Source: Ilex aquifolium (Eukaryota; Streptophyta; Magnoliopsida; Aquifoliales; Aquifoliaceae). From it: DNA of 64,000 nucleotides. Both the position numbers and the translations under genes were made by a program. Positions 1 through 12,700 of this stretch are shown piece after piece. Under the pieces are notes generated by a model that saw only the letters and a list, made by a program, of their open reading frames with translations, ran no database searches and was not told the origin of the DNA. Numbering within the stretch: the first letter of the stretch is position 1; every line of letters begins with the position of its first letter. Where the stretch lies: the NCBI GenBank assembly GCA_951799425.1, contig OX637394.1, positions 53,013,142-53,077,141 of the forward strand. Direction: 5' to 3'.

Positions 1-2268
1 TTCTCCCGAAATCGGATTGAGCTAACTCTTGCGGCATTGTAAAAAGAACATGAAACCCTAACCAATATATTGAGATCAAAATTGGTGATTCATCTTCTAC
101 CATGGTCGAAATGGTGATGGAAGTTTGGAATAGTTAGCCATTCCCCTCCACAAGGAAAAATAAGTAATTTCCCATTCTTTAGTATTTCTGACTTAACTTT
201 TTACTCCGGTCTCTGATTAAGATGATTCTTGCGGCATTGTAAAGAATTCTTGAATCCCTAACCACTTTATTCACATCAATAGTCATGAAAAATCCTCTAG
301 CATGGGCTATATTGTAACGCAAGTTTGGTGTAATAAGTAGTAGTCATCCTTTAAAATGAAATAGTATATCCGACATAACTTTTTCTCCCGACATCGGATT
401 GAGCTAACTCTTGCGGCATTGTAAAGAGAACTTGAAACCCTAACCAATATATTGCGATCAAAATTGGTGATTCATCTTCTAGCAAGGTCGAAATGGTGAT
501 GGAAGTTTGGTATAGTTGGCCATTCCCCTCCACAAGGAAAAATAAGTAATTTCCCATTCTTTAGTATTTCTGACATAACTTTTTACTCCGGTCTCTGATT
601 AAGATGATTCTTGTGGCATTGTAAAGAGTTCTTGAATCCCTAACCACTTTATTAACATCAATAGTCATGAAAAATCCTCTAGCATGGGCTATATTGTAAC
701 GCAAGTTTGGTGTAGTAAGTAGTCATCCTTTAAAATGAAATAGTTTATCCGACATAACTTTTTCTCCCGAAATCGGATTGAGCTAACTCTTGCGGCATTG
801 TAAAGAGAACTTGAAACCCTAACCAATATATTGCGATCAAAATTGGTGATTCATCTTCTAGCAAGGTCGAAATGGTGATGGAAGTTTGGTATAGTTGGCC
901 ATTCCCCTCCACAAGGTAAAATAAGTAATTTCCCATTCTTTAGTATTTCTGACATAACTTTTTACTCCGGTCTCTGATTAAGTTTATTCTTGCGGCATTG
1001 TGAAGAATTCTTGAATCCCTAACCATTTTATTCACATCAAAAGTCATGAAAAATTCTCTAGCATGGGCTATATTGCAACGCAAATTTGGTGTAATAAGTA
1101 GTCCTCATTTAAAATGAAATAGTCTATCGGACATAACTTTTTCTCCCGAACTTGGATTGAGCTAATTCTTGCGGTATTGTAAAGAGAACTTGAAACCCTA
1201 ACCAATATATTCAGATCAAAATTGGTGATCATCTTCTAACAAGTTCGAAATGGTGATGGAAGTTTGGTATAGTTGGCCATTCCCCTCCACAAGGAAAAAA
1301 AAGTAATTTCCCATTCTTTCTTATTTCTGACATAACTTTTTACTCCGGTCTCTGATTAAGTTGATTCTTGCGGCATTGTAAAGAATTCTTGAATCCCAAA
1401 CCACTTTATTCACATCAATAGTCATGAAAAATCCTCTAGCATGGGCTATATTGTAACGCAATTTTGGTGTAATAAGTAGTCCTTCTTTAAAATGAAATAG
1501 TATATCCGACATAACTTTCTCCCGAAATCGGATTGAGCTAACTCTTGCGGCATTGTAAAAAGAACATGAAACCCTAACCAATATATTGAGATCAAAATTG
1601 GTGATTCATCTTCTACCATGGTCGAAATGGTGATGGAAGTTTGGAATAGTTAGCCATTCCCCTCCACAAGGAAAAATAAGTAATTTCCCATTCTTTAGTA
1701 TTTCTGACTTAACTTTTTACTCCGGTCTCTGATTAAGATGATTCTTGCGGCATTGTAAAGAATTCTTGAATCCCTAACCACTTTATTCACATCAATAGTC
1801 ATGAAAAATCCTCTAGCATGGGCTATATTGTAACGCAAGTTTGGTGTAATAAGTAGTAGTCATCCTTTAAAATGAAATAGTATATCCGACATAACTTTTT
1901 CTCCCGACATCGGATTGAGCTAACTCTTGCGGCATTGTAAAGAGAACTTGAAACCCTAACCAATATATTGCGATCAAAATTGGTGATTCATCTTCTAGCA
2001 AGGTCGAAATGGTGATGGAAGTTTGGTATAGTTGGCCATTCCCCTCCACAAGGAAAAATAAGTAATTTCCCATTCTTTAGTATTTCTGACATAACTTTTT
2101 ACTCCGGTCTCTGATTAAGATGATTCTTGTGGCATTGTAAAGAGTTCTTGAATCCCTAACCACTTTATTCACATCAATAGTCATGAAAAATCCTCTAGCA
2201 TGGGCTATATTGTAACGCAAGTTTGGTGTAGTAAGTAGTCCTCCTTTAAAATGAAATAGTATATCCGA

Positions 2269-2468
2269 CATAACTTTTTCTCCCGAAATCGGATTGAGCT
2301 AACTCTTGCGGCATTGTAAAGAGAACTTGAAACCCTAACCAATATATTGCGATCAAAATTGGTGATTCATCTTCTAGCAAGGTCGAAATGGTGATGGAAG
2401 TTTGGTATAGTTGGCCATTCCCCTCCACAAGGAAAAATAAGTAATTTCCCATTCTTTAGTATTTCTGA
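2269..2468. repeat. Representative satellite A subunit (200 bp)
   Basis: This typical A subunit starts at the box CATAACTTTTTCTCCCG and ends just before the next CATAACTTTTTACTCC. It contains TTGCGGCATTGTAAAGA, then GAAACCCTAACCAATATATT, which includes the plant telo-box-like AAACCCTAA. Next come a segment rich in GATCAAAATTGG, and CCATTCCCCTCCACAAGG near the end. It is about 20 bp longer than B and aligns with it over the first half and in scattered blocks afterwards. Variant A forms differ at a few diagnostic positions: CGACATCGG, CGAACTTGG, or the ACCATGG form ending GACTTAAC. Confidence 0.9.
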
Positions 2469-2647
2469 CATAACTTTTTACTCCGGTCTCTGATTAAGAT
2501 GATTCTTGCGGCATTGTAAAGAATTCTTGAATCCCTAACCACTTTATTCACATCAATAGTCATGAAAAATCCTCTAGCATGGGCTATATTGTAACGCAAG
2601 TTTGGTGTAGTAAGTAGTCATCCTTTAAAATGAAATAGTATATCCGA
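2469..2647. repeat. Representative satellite B subunit (179 bp)
   Basis: This typical B subunit runs from CATAACTTTTTACTCCGG to ATATCCGA. It shares with A the opening box, the TTCTTGCGGCATTGTAAAGA block and CCCTAACCA, and differs across most of the second half (GGGCTATATTGTAACGCAAG, CCTTTAAAATGAAATAG). A B variant recurring about once per 1.9 kb carries GATTAAGTTGATTC, GTGAAGAATTC, CAAAAGTCATG, TTGCAACGCAAATTTGG and TCATTTAAAATG. Some B units carry an extra 3 bp (AGTAGTAGTCATCC), giving 182 bp. Confidence 0.9.
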
Positions 2648-5639
2648 CATAACTTTTTCTCCCGAAATCGGATTGAGCTAACTCTTGCGGCATTGTAAAG
2701 AGAACTTGAAACCCTAACCAATATATTGCGATCAAAATTGGTGATTCATCTTCTAGCAAGGTCGAAATGGTGATGGAAGTTTGGTATAGTTGGCCATTCC
2801 CCTCCACAAGGAAAAATAAGTAATTTCTCATTCTTTAGTATTTCTGACATAACTTTTTACTCCGGTCTCTGATTAAGTTGATTCTTGCGGCATTGTGAAG
2901 AATTCTTGAATCCCTAACCATTTTATTCACATCAAAAGTCATGAAAAATTCTCTAGCATGGGCTATATTGCAACGCAAATTTTGTGTAATAAGTAGTCCT
3001 CATTTAAAATGAAATAGTCTATCGGACATAACTTTTTCTCCCGAACTTGGATTGAGCTAATTCTTGCGGCATTGTAAAGAGAACTTGAAACCCTAACCAA
3101 TATATTCAGATCAAAATTGGTGATCATCTTCTAACAAGTTCGAAATGGTGATGGAAGTTTGGTATAGTTGGCCATTCCCCTCCACAAGGAAAAAAAAGTA
3201 ATTTCCCATTCTTTCTTATTTCTGACATAACTTTTTACTCCGGTCTCTGATTAAGTTGATTCTTGCGGCATTGTAAAGAATTCTTGAATCCCAAACCACT
3301 TTATTCACATCAATAGTCATGAAAAATCCTCTAGCATGGGCTACATTGTAACGCAATTTTGGTGTAATAAGTAGTCCTTCTTTAAAATGAAATAGTATAT
3401 CCGACATAACTTTTTCTCCCGAAATCGGATTGAGCTAACTCTTGCGGCATTGTAAAAAGAACTTGAAACCCTAACCAATATATTGAGATCAAAATTGGTG
3501 ATTCATCTTCTACCATGGTCGAAATGGTGATGGAAGTTTGGAATAGTTAGCCATTCCCCTCCACAAGGAAAAATAAGTAATTTCCCATTCTTTAGTATTT
3601 CTGACTTAACTTTTTACTCCGGTCTCTGATTAAGATGATTCTTGCAGCATTGTAAAGAATTCTTGAATCCCTAACCACTTTATTCACATCAATAGTCATG
3701 AAAAATCCTCTAGCATGGGCTATATTGTAACGCAAGTTTGGTGTAATAAGTAGTAGTCATCCTTTAAAATGAAATAGTATATCCGACATAACTTTTTCTC
3801 CCGACATCGGATTGAGCTAACTCTTGCGGCATTGTAAAGAGAACTTGAAACCCTAACCAATATATTGCGATCAAAATTGGTGATTCATCTTCTAGCAAGG
3901 TCGAAATGGTGATGGAAGTTTGGTATAGTTGGCCATTCCCCTCCACAAGGAAAAATAAGTAATTTCCCATTCTTTAGTATTTCTGACATAACTTTTTACT
4001 CCGGTCTCTGATTAAGATGATTCTTGTGGCATTGTAAAGAATTCTTGAATCCCTAACCACTTTATTCACATCAATAGTCATGAAAAATCCTCTAGCATGG
4101 GCTATATTGTAACGCAAGTTTGGTGTAGTAAGTAGTCCTCCTTTAAAATGAAATAGTATATCCGACATAACTTTTTCTCCCGAAATCGGATTGAGCTAAC
4201 TCTTGCGGCATTGTAAAGAGAACTTGAAACCCTAACCAATATATTGCGATCAAAATTGGTGATTCATCTTCTAGCAAGGTCGAAATGGTGATGGAAGTTT
4301 GGAATAGTTGGCCATTCCCATCCACAAGGAAAAATAAGTAATTTCCCATTCTTTAGTATTTCTGACATAACTTTTTACTCCGGTCTCTGATTAAGATGAT
4401 TCTTGCGGCATTGTAAAGAATTCTTGAATCCCTAACCACTTTATTCACATCAATAGTCATGAAAAATCCTCTAGCATGGGCTATATTGTAACGCAAGTTT
4501 GGTGTAGTAAGTAGTCATCCTTTAAAATGAAATAGTATATCCGACATAACTTTTTCTCCCGAAATCGGATTGAGCTAACTCTTGCGGCATTGTAAAGAGA
4601 ACTTGAAACCCTAACCAATATATTGCGATCAAAATTGGTGATTCATCTTCTAGCAAGGTCGAAATGGTGATGGAAGTTTGGTATAGTTGGCCATTCCCCT
4701 CCACAAGGAAAAATAAGTAATTTCCCATTCTTTAGTATTTCTGACATAACTTTTTACTCCGGTCTCTGATTAAGTTGATTCTTGCGGCATTGTGAAGAAT
4801 TCTTGAATCCCTAACCATTTTATTCACATCAAAAGTCATGAAAAATTCTCTAGCATGGGCTATATTGCAACGCAAATTTGGTGTAATAAGTAGTCCTCAT
4901 TTAAAATAAAATAGTCTATCGGACATAACTTTTTCTCCCGAACTTGGATTGAGCTAATTCTTGCGGCATTGTAAAGAGAACTTGAAACCCTAACCAATAT
5001 ATTCAGATCAAAATTGGTGATTCATCTTCTAACAAGTTCGAAATGGTGATGGAAGTTTGGTATAGTTGGCCATTCCCCTCCACAAGGAAAAATAAGTAAT
5101 TTCCCATTCTTTCTTATTTCTGACATAACTTTTTACTCCGGTCTCTGATTAAGTTGATTCTTGCGGCATTGTAAAGAATTCTTGAATCCCTAACCACTTT
5201 ATTCACATCAATAGTCATGAAAAATCCTCTAGCATGGGCTATATTGTAACGCAATTTTGGTGTAATAAGTAGTCCTTCTTTAAAATGAAATAGTATATCC
5301 GACATAACTTTTTCTCCCGAAATCGGATTGAGCTAACTCTTGCGGCATTGTAAAAAGAACTTGAAACCCTAACCAATATATTGAGATCAAAATTGGTGAT
5401 TCATCTTCTACCATGGTCGAAATGGTGATGGAAGTTTGGAATAGTTAGCCATTCCCCTCCACAAGGAAAAATAAGTAATTTCCCATTCTTTAGTATTTCT
5501 GACTTAACTTTTTACTCCGGTCTCTGATTAAGATGATTCTTGCGGCATTGTAAAGAATTCTTGAATCCCTAACCACTTTATTCACATCAATAGTCATGAA
5601 AAATCCTTTAGCATGGGCTATATTGTAACGCAAGTTTGG

Positions 5640-7550
5640 TGTAGTAAGGAGTCATCCTTTAAAATGAAATAGTATATCCGACATAACATTTTCTCCCGAA
5701 ATCGGATTGAGCTAACTCTTGCGGCATTGTAAAGAGAACTTGAAACCCTAACCAATATATTGAGATCAAAATTGGTGATTCATCTTCTAGCAAGGTCGAA
5801 ATGGTGATGGAAGTTTGGTATAGTTGGCCATTCCCCTCCACAAGGAAAAATAAGTAATTTCCCATTCTTTAGTATTTCTGACATAACTTTTTACTCCGGT
5901 CTCTGATTAAGATGATTCTTGCGGAATTGTAAAGAATTCTTGAATCCCTAACCACTTTATTCACATCAATAGTCATGAAAAATCCTCTAGCATGGGCTTT
6001 ATTGTAACGCAAGTTTGGTGTAATAAGTAGTCCTCCTTTAAAATGAAATAGTATATCCGACATAACTTTTTCTCCCGAAATCGGATTGAGCTAACTCTTG
6101 CGGCATTGTAAAGAGAACTTGAAACCCTAACCAATATATTGAGATCAAAATTGGTGATTCATCTTCTAGCAAGGTCGAAATGGTGATGGAAGTTTGGTAT
6201 AGTTGGCCATTCCCCTCCACAAGGAAAAATAAGTAATTTCCCATTCTTTAGTATTTCTGACATAACTTTTTACTCCGGTCTCTGATTAAGATGATTCTTG
6301 CGGCATTGTAAAGAATTCTTGAATCCCTAACCACTTTATTCACATCAATAGTCATGAAAAATCCTCTAGCATGGGCTATATTGTAACGCAAGTTTGGTGT
6401 AGTAAGGAGTCATCCTTTAAAATGAAATAGTATATCCGACATAACATTTTCTCCCGAAATCGGATTGAGCTAACTCTTGCGGCATTGTAAAGAGAACTTG
6501 AAACCCTAACCAATATATTGAGATCAAAATTGGTGATTCATCTTCTAGCAAGGTCGAAATGGTGATGGAAGTTTGGTATAGTTGGCCATTCCCCTCCACA
6601 AGGAAAAATAAGTAATTTCCCATTCTTTAGTATTTCTGACATAACTTTTTACTCCGGTCTCTGATTAAGATGATTCTTACGGCATTGTAAAGAATTCTTG
6701 AATCCCTAACCACCTTATTCACATCAATAGTCATGAAAAATCCTCTAGCATGGGCTTTATTGTAACGCAAGTTTGGTGTAATAAGTAGTCCTCCTTTAAA
6801 ATGAAATAGTATATCCGACATAACTTTTTCTCCCGAAATCGGATTGAGCTAACTCTTGCGGCATTGTAAAGAGAACTTGAAACCCTAACCAATATATTGA
6901 GATCAAAATTGGTGATTCATCTTCTAGCAAGGTCGAAATGGTGATGGAAGTTTGGTATAGTTGGCCATTCCCCTCCACAAGGAAAAATAAGTAATTTCCC
7001 ATTCTTTAGTATTTCTGACATAACTTTTTACTCCGGTCTCTGATTAAGATGATTCTTGCGGCATTGTAAAGAATTCTTGAATCCCTAACCACTTTATTCA
7101 CATCAATAGTCATGAAAAATCCTCTAGCATGGGCTATATTGTAACGCAAGTTTGGTGTAGTAAGGAGTCATCCTTTAAAATGAAATAGTATATCCGACAT
7201 AACATTTTCTCCCGAAATTGGATTGAGCTAACTCTTGCGGCATTGTAAAGAGAACTTGAAACCCTAACCAATATATTGAGATCAAAATTGGTGATTCATC
7301 TTCTAGCAAGGTCGAAATGGTGATGGAAGTTTGGTATAGTTGGCCATTCCCCTCCACAAGGAAAAATAAGTAATTTCCCATTCTTTAGTATTTCTGACAT
7401 AACTTTTTACTCCGGTCTCTGATTAAGATGATTCTTACGGCATTGTAAAGAATTCTTGAATCCCTAACCACTTTATTCACATCAATAGTCATGAAAAATC
7501 CTCTAGCATGGGCTTTATTGTAACGTAAGTTTGGTGTAATAAGTAGTCCT
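5640..7550. repeat. Local 758-bp satellite amplification (three copies)
   Basis: A two-dimer unit of 758 bp is repeated with marker phases at 5659, 6417 and 7175, and again at 5869, 6627 and 7385. Its private markers are GTAGTAAGGAGTCATCC, ATAACATTTTCTCCC, GGGCTTTATTG, and GAGATCAAAATTGG in units that keep GCAAGGTCG. These are absent or rare elsewhere in the window, so the block is a separate sub-family amplified locally, between the two copies of the 9,101-bp duplication. Confidence 0.8.
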
Positions 7551-9729
7551 CCTTTAAAATGAAATAGTATATCCGACATAACTTTTTCTCCCGAAATCAG
7601 ATTGAGCTAACTCTTGCGGCATTGTATAGAGAACTTGAAACCCTAACCAATATATTGCGATCAAAATTGGTGATTCATCTTCTAGCACGGTCGAAATGGT
7701 GATGGAAGTTTGGTATAGTTGGCCATTCCCCTCCACAAGGAAAAATAAGTAATTTCCCATTCTTTAGTATTTCTGACATAACTTTTTACTCCGGTCTCTG
7801 ATTAAGATGATTCTTGCGGCATTGTAAAGAATTCTTGAATCCCTAACCACTTTATTCACATCAATAGTCATGAAAAATCCTCTAGCATGGGCTATATTGT
7901 AACGCAATTTTGGTGTAATAAGTAGTCCTCCTTTAAAATGAAATAGCATATCCGACCTAACTTTTTCTCCCGAAATCGGATTGAGCTAACTCTTGCGGCA
8001 TTGTAAAGAGAACTTGAAACCCTAACCAATATATTGCGATCAAAATTGGTGATTCATCTTCTAGCAAGGTCGAAATGGTGATGGAAGTTTGGAATAGTTG
8101 GCCATTCCCATCCACAAGGAAAAATAAGTAATTTCCCATTCTTTAGTATTTCTGACATAACTTTTTACTCCGGTCTCTGATTAAGATGATTCTTGCGGCA
8201 TTGTAAAGAATTCTTGAATCCCTAACCACTTTATTCACATCAATAGTCATGAAAAATCCTCTAGCATGGGCTATATTGTAACGCAAGTTTGGTGTAGTAA
8301 GTAGTCATCCTTTAAAATGAAATAGTCTATCCGACATAACTTTTTCTCCCGAAATCGGATTGAGCTAACTCTTGCGGCATTGTAAAGAGAACTTGAAACC
8401 CTAACCAATATATTGAGATCAAAATTGGTGATTCATCTTCTAACAAGTTCGAAATGGTGATGGAAGTTTGGTATAGTTGGCCATTCCCCTCCACAAGGAA
8501 AAAAAAGTAATTTCCCATTCTTTCTTATTTCTGACATAACTTTTTACTCCGGTCTCTGATTAAGTTGATTCTTGCGGCATTGTAAAGAATTCTTGAATCC
8601 CTAACCACTTTATTCACATCAATAGTCATGAAAAATCCTCTAGCATGGGCTATATTGTAACGCAATTTTGGTGTAATAAGTAGTCCTTCTTTAAAATGAA
8701 ATAGTATATCCGACATAACTTTTTCTCCCGAAATCGCATTGAGCTAACTCTTGCGGCATTGTAAAAAGAACATGAAACCCTAACCAATATATTGAGATCA
8801 AAATTGGTGATTCATCTTCTACCATGGTCGAAATGGTGATGGAAGTTTGGAATAGTTAGCCATTCCCCTCCACAAGGAAAAATAATTAATTTCCCATTCT
8901 TTAGTATTTCTGACTTAACTTTTTACTCCGGTCTCTGATTAAGATGATTCTTGCGGCATTGTAAAGAATTCTTGAATCCCTAACCACTTTATTCACATCA
9001 ATAGTCATGAAAAATCCTCTAGCATGGGCTATATTGTAACGCAAGTTTGGTGTAATAAGTAGTAGTCATCCTTTAAAATGAAATAGTATATCCGACATAA
9101 CTTTTTCTCCCGACATCGGATTGAGCTAACACTTGCGGCATTGAAAAGAGAACTTGAAACCCTAACCAATATATTGCGATCAAAATTGGTGATTCATCTT
9201 CTAGCAAGGTCGAAATGGTGATGGAAGTTTGGTATAGTTGGCCATTCCCCTCCACAAGGAAAAATAAGTAATTTCCCATTCTTTAGTATTTCTGACATAA
9301 CTTTTTACTTCGGTCTCTGATTAAGATGATTCTTGTGGCATTGTAAAGAATTCTTGAATCCCTAACCACTTTATTCACATCAATAGTCATGAAAAATCCT
9401 CTAGCATGGGCTATATTGTAACGCAAGTTTGGTGTAGTAAGTAGTCCTCCTTTAAAATGAAATAGTATATCCGACATAACTTTTTCTCCCGAAATCGGAT
9501 TGAGCTAACTCTTGCGGCATTGTAAAGAGAACTTGAAACCCTAACCAATATATTGCGATCAAAATTGGTGATTCATCTTCTAGCAAGGTCGAAATGGTGA
9601 TGAAAGTTTGGTATAGTTGGCCATTCCCCTCCACAAGGAAAAATAAGTAATTTCCCATTCTTTAGTATTTCTGACATAACTTTTTACTCCGGTCTCTGAT
9701 TAAGATGATTCTTGCGGCATTGTAAAGAA

Positions 9730-12700
9730 TTCTTGAATCCCTAACCACTTTATTAACATCAATAGTCATGAAAAATCCTCTAGCATGGGCTATATTGTAA
9801 CGCAAGTTTGGTGTAGTAAGTAGTCATCCTTTAAAATGAAATAGTTTATCCGACATAACTTTTTCTCCCGAAATCGGATTGAGCTAACTCTTGCGGCATT
9901 GTAAAGAGAACTTGAAACCCTAACCAATATATTGCGATCAAAATTGGTGATTCATCTTCTAGCAAGGTCGAAATGGTGATGGAAGTTTGGTATAGTTGGC
10001 CATTCCCCTCCACAAGGTAAAATAAGTAATTTCCCATTCTTTAGTATTTCTGACATAACTTTTTACTCCGGTCTCTGATTAAGTTTATTCTTGCGGCATT
10101 GTGAAGAATTCTTGAATCCCTAACCATTTTATTCACATCAAAAGTCATGAAAAATTCTCTAGCATGGGCTATATTGCAACGCAAATTTGGTGTAATAAGT
10201 AGTCCTCATTTAAAATGAAATAGTCTATCGGACATAACTTTTTCTCCCGAACTTGGATTGAGCTAATTCTTGCGGTATTGTAAAGAGAACTTGAAACCCT
10301 AACCAATATATTCAGATCAAAATTGGTGATCATCTTCTAACAAGTTCGAAATGGTGATGGAAGTTTGGTATAGTTGGCCATTCCCCTCCACAAGGAAAAA
10401 AAAGTAATTTCCCATTCTTTCTTATTTCTGACATAACTTTTTACTCCGGTCTCTGATTAAGTTGATTCTTGCGGCATTGTAAAGAATTCTTGAATCCCAA
10501 ACCACTTTATTCACATCAATAGTCATGAAAAATCCTCTAGCATGGGCTATATTGTAACGCAATTTTGGTGTAATAAGTAGTCCTTCTTTAAAATGAAATA
10601 GTATATCCGACATAACTTTCTCCCGAAATCGGATTGAGCTAACTCTTGCGGCATTGTAAAAAGAACATGAAACCCTAACCAATATATTGAGATCAAAATT
10701 GGTGATTCATCTTCTACCATGGTCGAAATGGTGATGGAAGTTTGGAATAGTTAGCCATTCCCCTCCACAAGGAAAAATAAGTAATTTCCCATTCTTTAGT
10801 ATTTCTGACTTAACTTTTTACTCCGGTCTCTGATTAAGATGATTCTTGCGGCATTGTAAAGAATTCTTGAATCCCTAACCACTTTATTCACATCAATAGT
10901 CATGAAAAATCCTCTAGCATGGGCTATATTGTAACGCAAGTTTGGTGTAATAAGTAGTAGTCATCCTTTAAAATGAAATAGTATATCCGACATAACTTTT
11001 TCTCCCGACATCGGATTGAGCTAACTCTTGCGGCATTGTAAAGAGAACTTGAAACCCTAACCAATATATTGCGATCAAAATTGGTGATTCATCTTCTAGC
11101 AAGGTCGAAATGGTGATGGAAGTTTGGTATAGTTGGCCATTCCCCTCCACAAGGAAAAATAAGTAATTTCCCATTCTTTAGTATTTCTGACATAACTTTT
11201 TACTCCGGTCTCTGATTAAGATGATTCTTGTGGCATTGTAAAGAGTTCTTGAATCCCTAACCACTTTATTCACATCAATAGTCATGAAAAATCCTCTAGC
11301 ATGGGCTATATTGTAACGCAAGTTTGGTGTAGTAAGTAGTCCTCCTTTAAAATGAAATAGTATATCCGACATAACTTTTTCTCCCGAAATCGGATTGAGC
11401 TAACTCTTGCGGCATTGTAAAGAGAACTTGAAACCCTAACCAATATATTGCGATCAAAATTGGTGATTCATCTTCTAGCAAGGTCGAAATGGTGATGGAA
11501 GTTTGGTATAGTTGGCCATTCCCCTCCACAAGGAAAAATAAGTAATTTCCCATTCTTTAGTATTTCTGACATAACTTTTTACTCCGGTCTCTGATTAAGA
11601 TGATTCTTGCGGCATTGTAAAGAATTCTTGAATCCCTAACCACTTTATTCACATCAATAGTCATGAAAAATCCTCTAGCATGGGCTATATTGTAACGCAA
11701 GTTTGGTGTAGTAAGTAGTCATCCTTTAAAATGAAATAGTATATCCGACATAACTTTTTCTCCCGAAATCGGATTGAGCTAACTCTTGCGGCATTGTAAA
11801 GAGAACTTGAAACCCTAACCAATATATTGCGATCAAAATTGGTGATTCATCTTCTAGCAAGGTCGAAATGGTGATGGAAGTTTGGTATAGTTGGCCATTC
11901 CCCTCCACAAGGAAAAATAAGTAATTTCTCATTCTTTAGTATTTCTGACATAACTTTTTACTCCGGTCTCTGATTAAGTTGATTCTTGCGGCATTGTGAA
12001 GAATTCTTGAATCCCTAACCATTTTATTCACATCAAAAGTCATGAAAAATTCTCTAGCATGGGCTATATTGCAACGCAAATTTTGTGTAATAAGTAGTCC
12101 TCATTTAAAATGAAATAGTCTATCGGACATAACTTTTTCTCCCGAACTTGGATTGAGCTAATTCTTGCGGCATTGTAAAGAGAACTTGAAACCCTAACCA
12201 ATATATTCAGATCAAAATTGGTGATCATCTTCTAACAAGTTCGAAATGGTGATGGAAGTTTGGTATAGTTGGCCATTCCCCTCCACAAGGAAAAAAAAGT
12301 AATTTCCCATTCTTTCTTATTTCTGACATAACTTTTTACTCCGGTCTCTGATTAAGTTGATTCTTGCGGCATTGTAAAGAATTCTTGAATCCCAAACCAC
12401 TTTATTCACATCAATAGTCATGAAAAATCCTCTAGCATGGGCTACATTGTAACGCAATTTTGGTGTAATAAGTAGTCCTTCTTTAAAATGAAATAGTATA
12501 TCCGACATAACTTTTTCTCCCGAAATCGGATTGAGCTAACTCTTGCGGCATTGTAAAAAGAACTTGAAACCCTAACCAATATATTGAGATCAAAATTGGT
12601 GATTCATCTTCTACCATGGTCGAAATGGTGATGGAAGTTTGGAATAGTTAGCCATTCCCCTCCACAAGGAAAAATAAGTAATTTCCCATTCTTTAGTATT

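Larger units (their letters stand above)
1887..3783. repeat. Representative ~1,897-bp higher-order repeat (five dimers)
   Basis: Five consecutive A/B dimers occur in a fixed order. They start with a CGACATCGG-type A, followed by two CGAAATCGG-type A units, then the CGAACTTGG-type A at 3027 and the ACCATGG/GACTTAAC-type A at about 3405. The CGACATCGG type returns at 3784, and equivalent units recur 1,895-1,901 bp apart elsewhere in both arms. The boundaries are a chosen phase, not a biological edge. This is higher-order repeat structure as known from alpha satellite and some plant centromeric satellites. I read the order by eye; a dot plot would set the exact period. Confidence 0.8.
629..5294. 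repeat. Large satellite duplication, copy 1 (offset 9,101 bp)
   Basis: This roughly 4.67-kb segment reappears at 9730-14395. Rare private variants are shared one for one: ATTAACATC at 651 and 9752, TAGTTTATCC, ACAAGGTAAAATAAG, AAGTTTATTC, GCGGTATTG, the shortened ATAACTTTCTCCCG, GCTACATTG, CTTGCAGCAT, AATTTCTCATT and TTTAAAATAAAATAG. Differences at 614 and 628 mark the left limit. The first mismatch on the right is at 5295. I found no mismatch inside by reading, but did not check every base computationally. Confidence 0.85.

Noticed and set aside
351-2073. Recurrent 60-86 codon ORFs on the minus strand of the satellite, with nearly the same peptides (MGNYLF..., MSDILF...), in both arms
   Set aside because: They repeat only because the DNA repeats. 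They overlap each other and are broken or extended by single changes. They have no start context, no domain and no sign of codon constraint.
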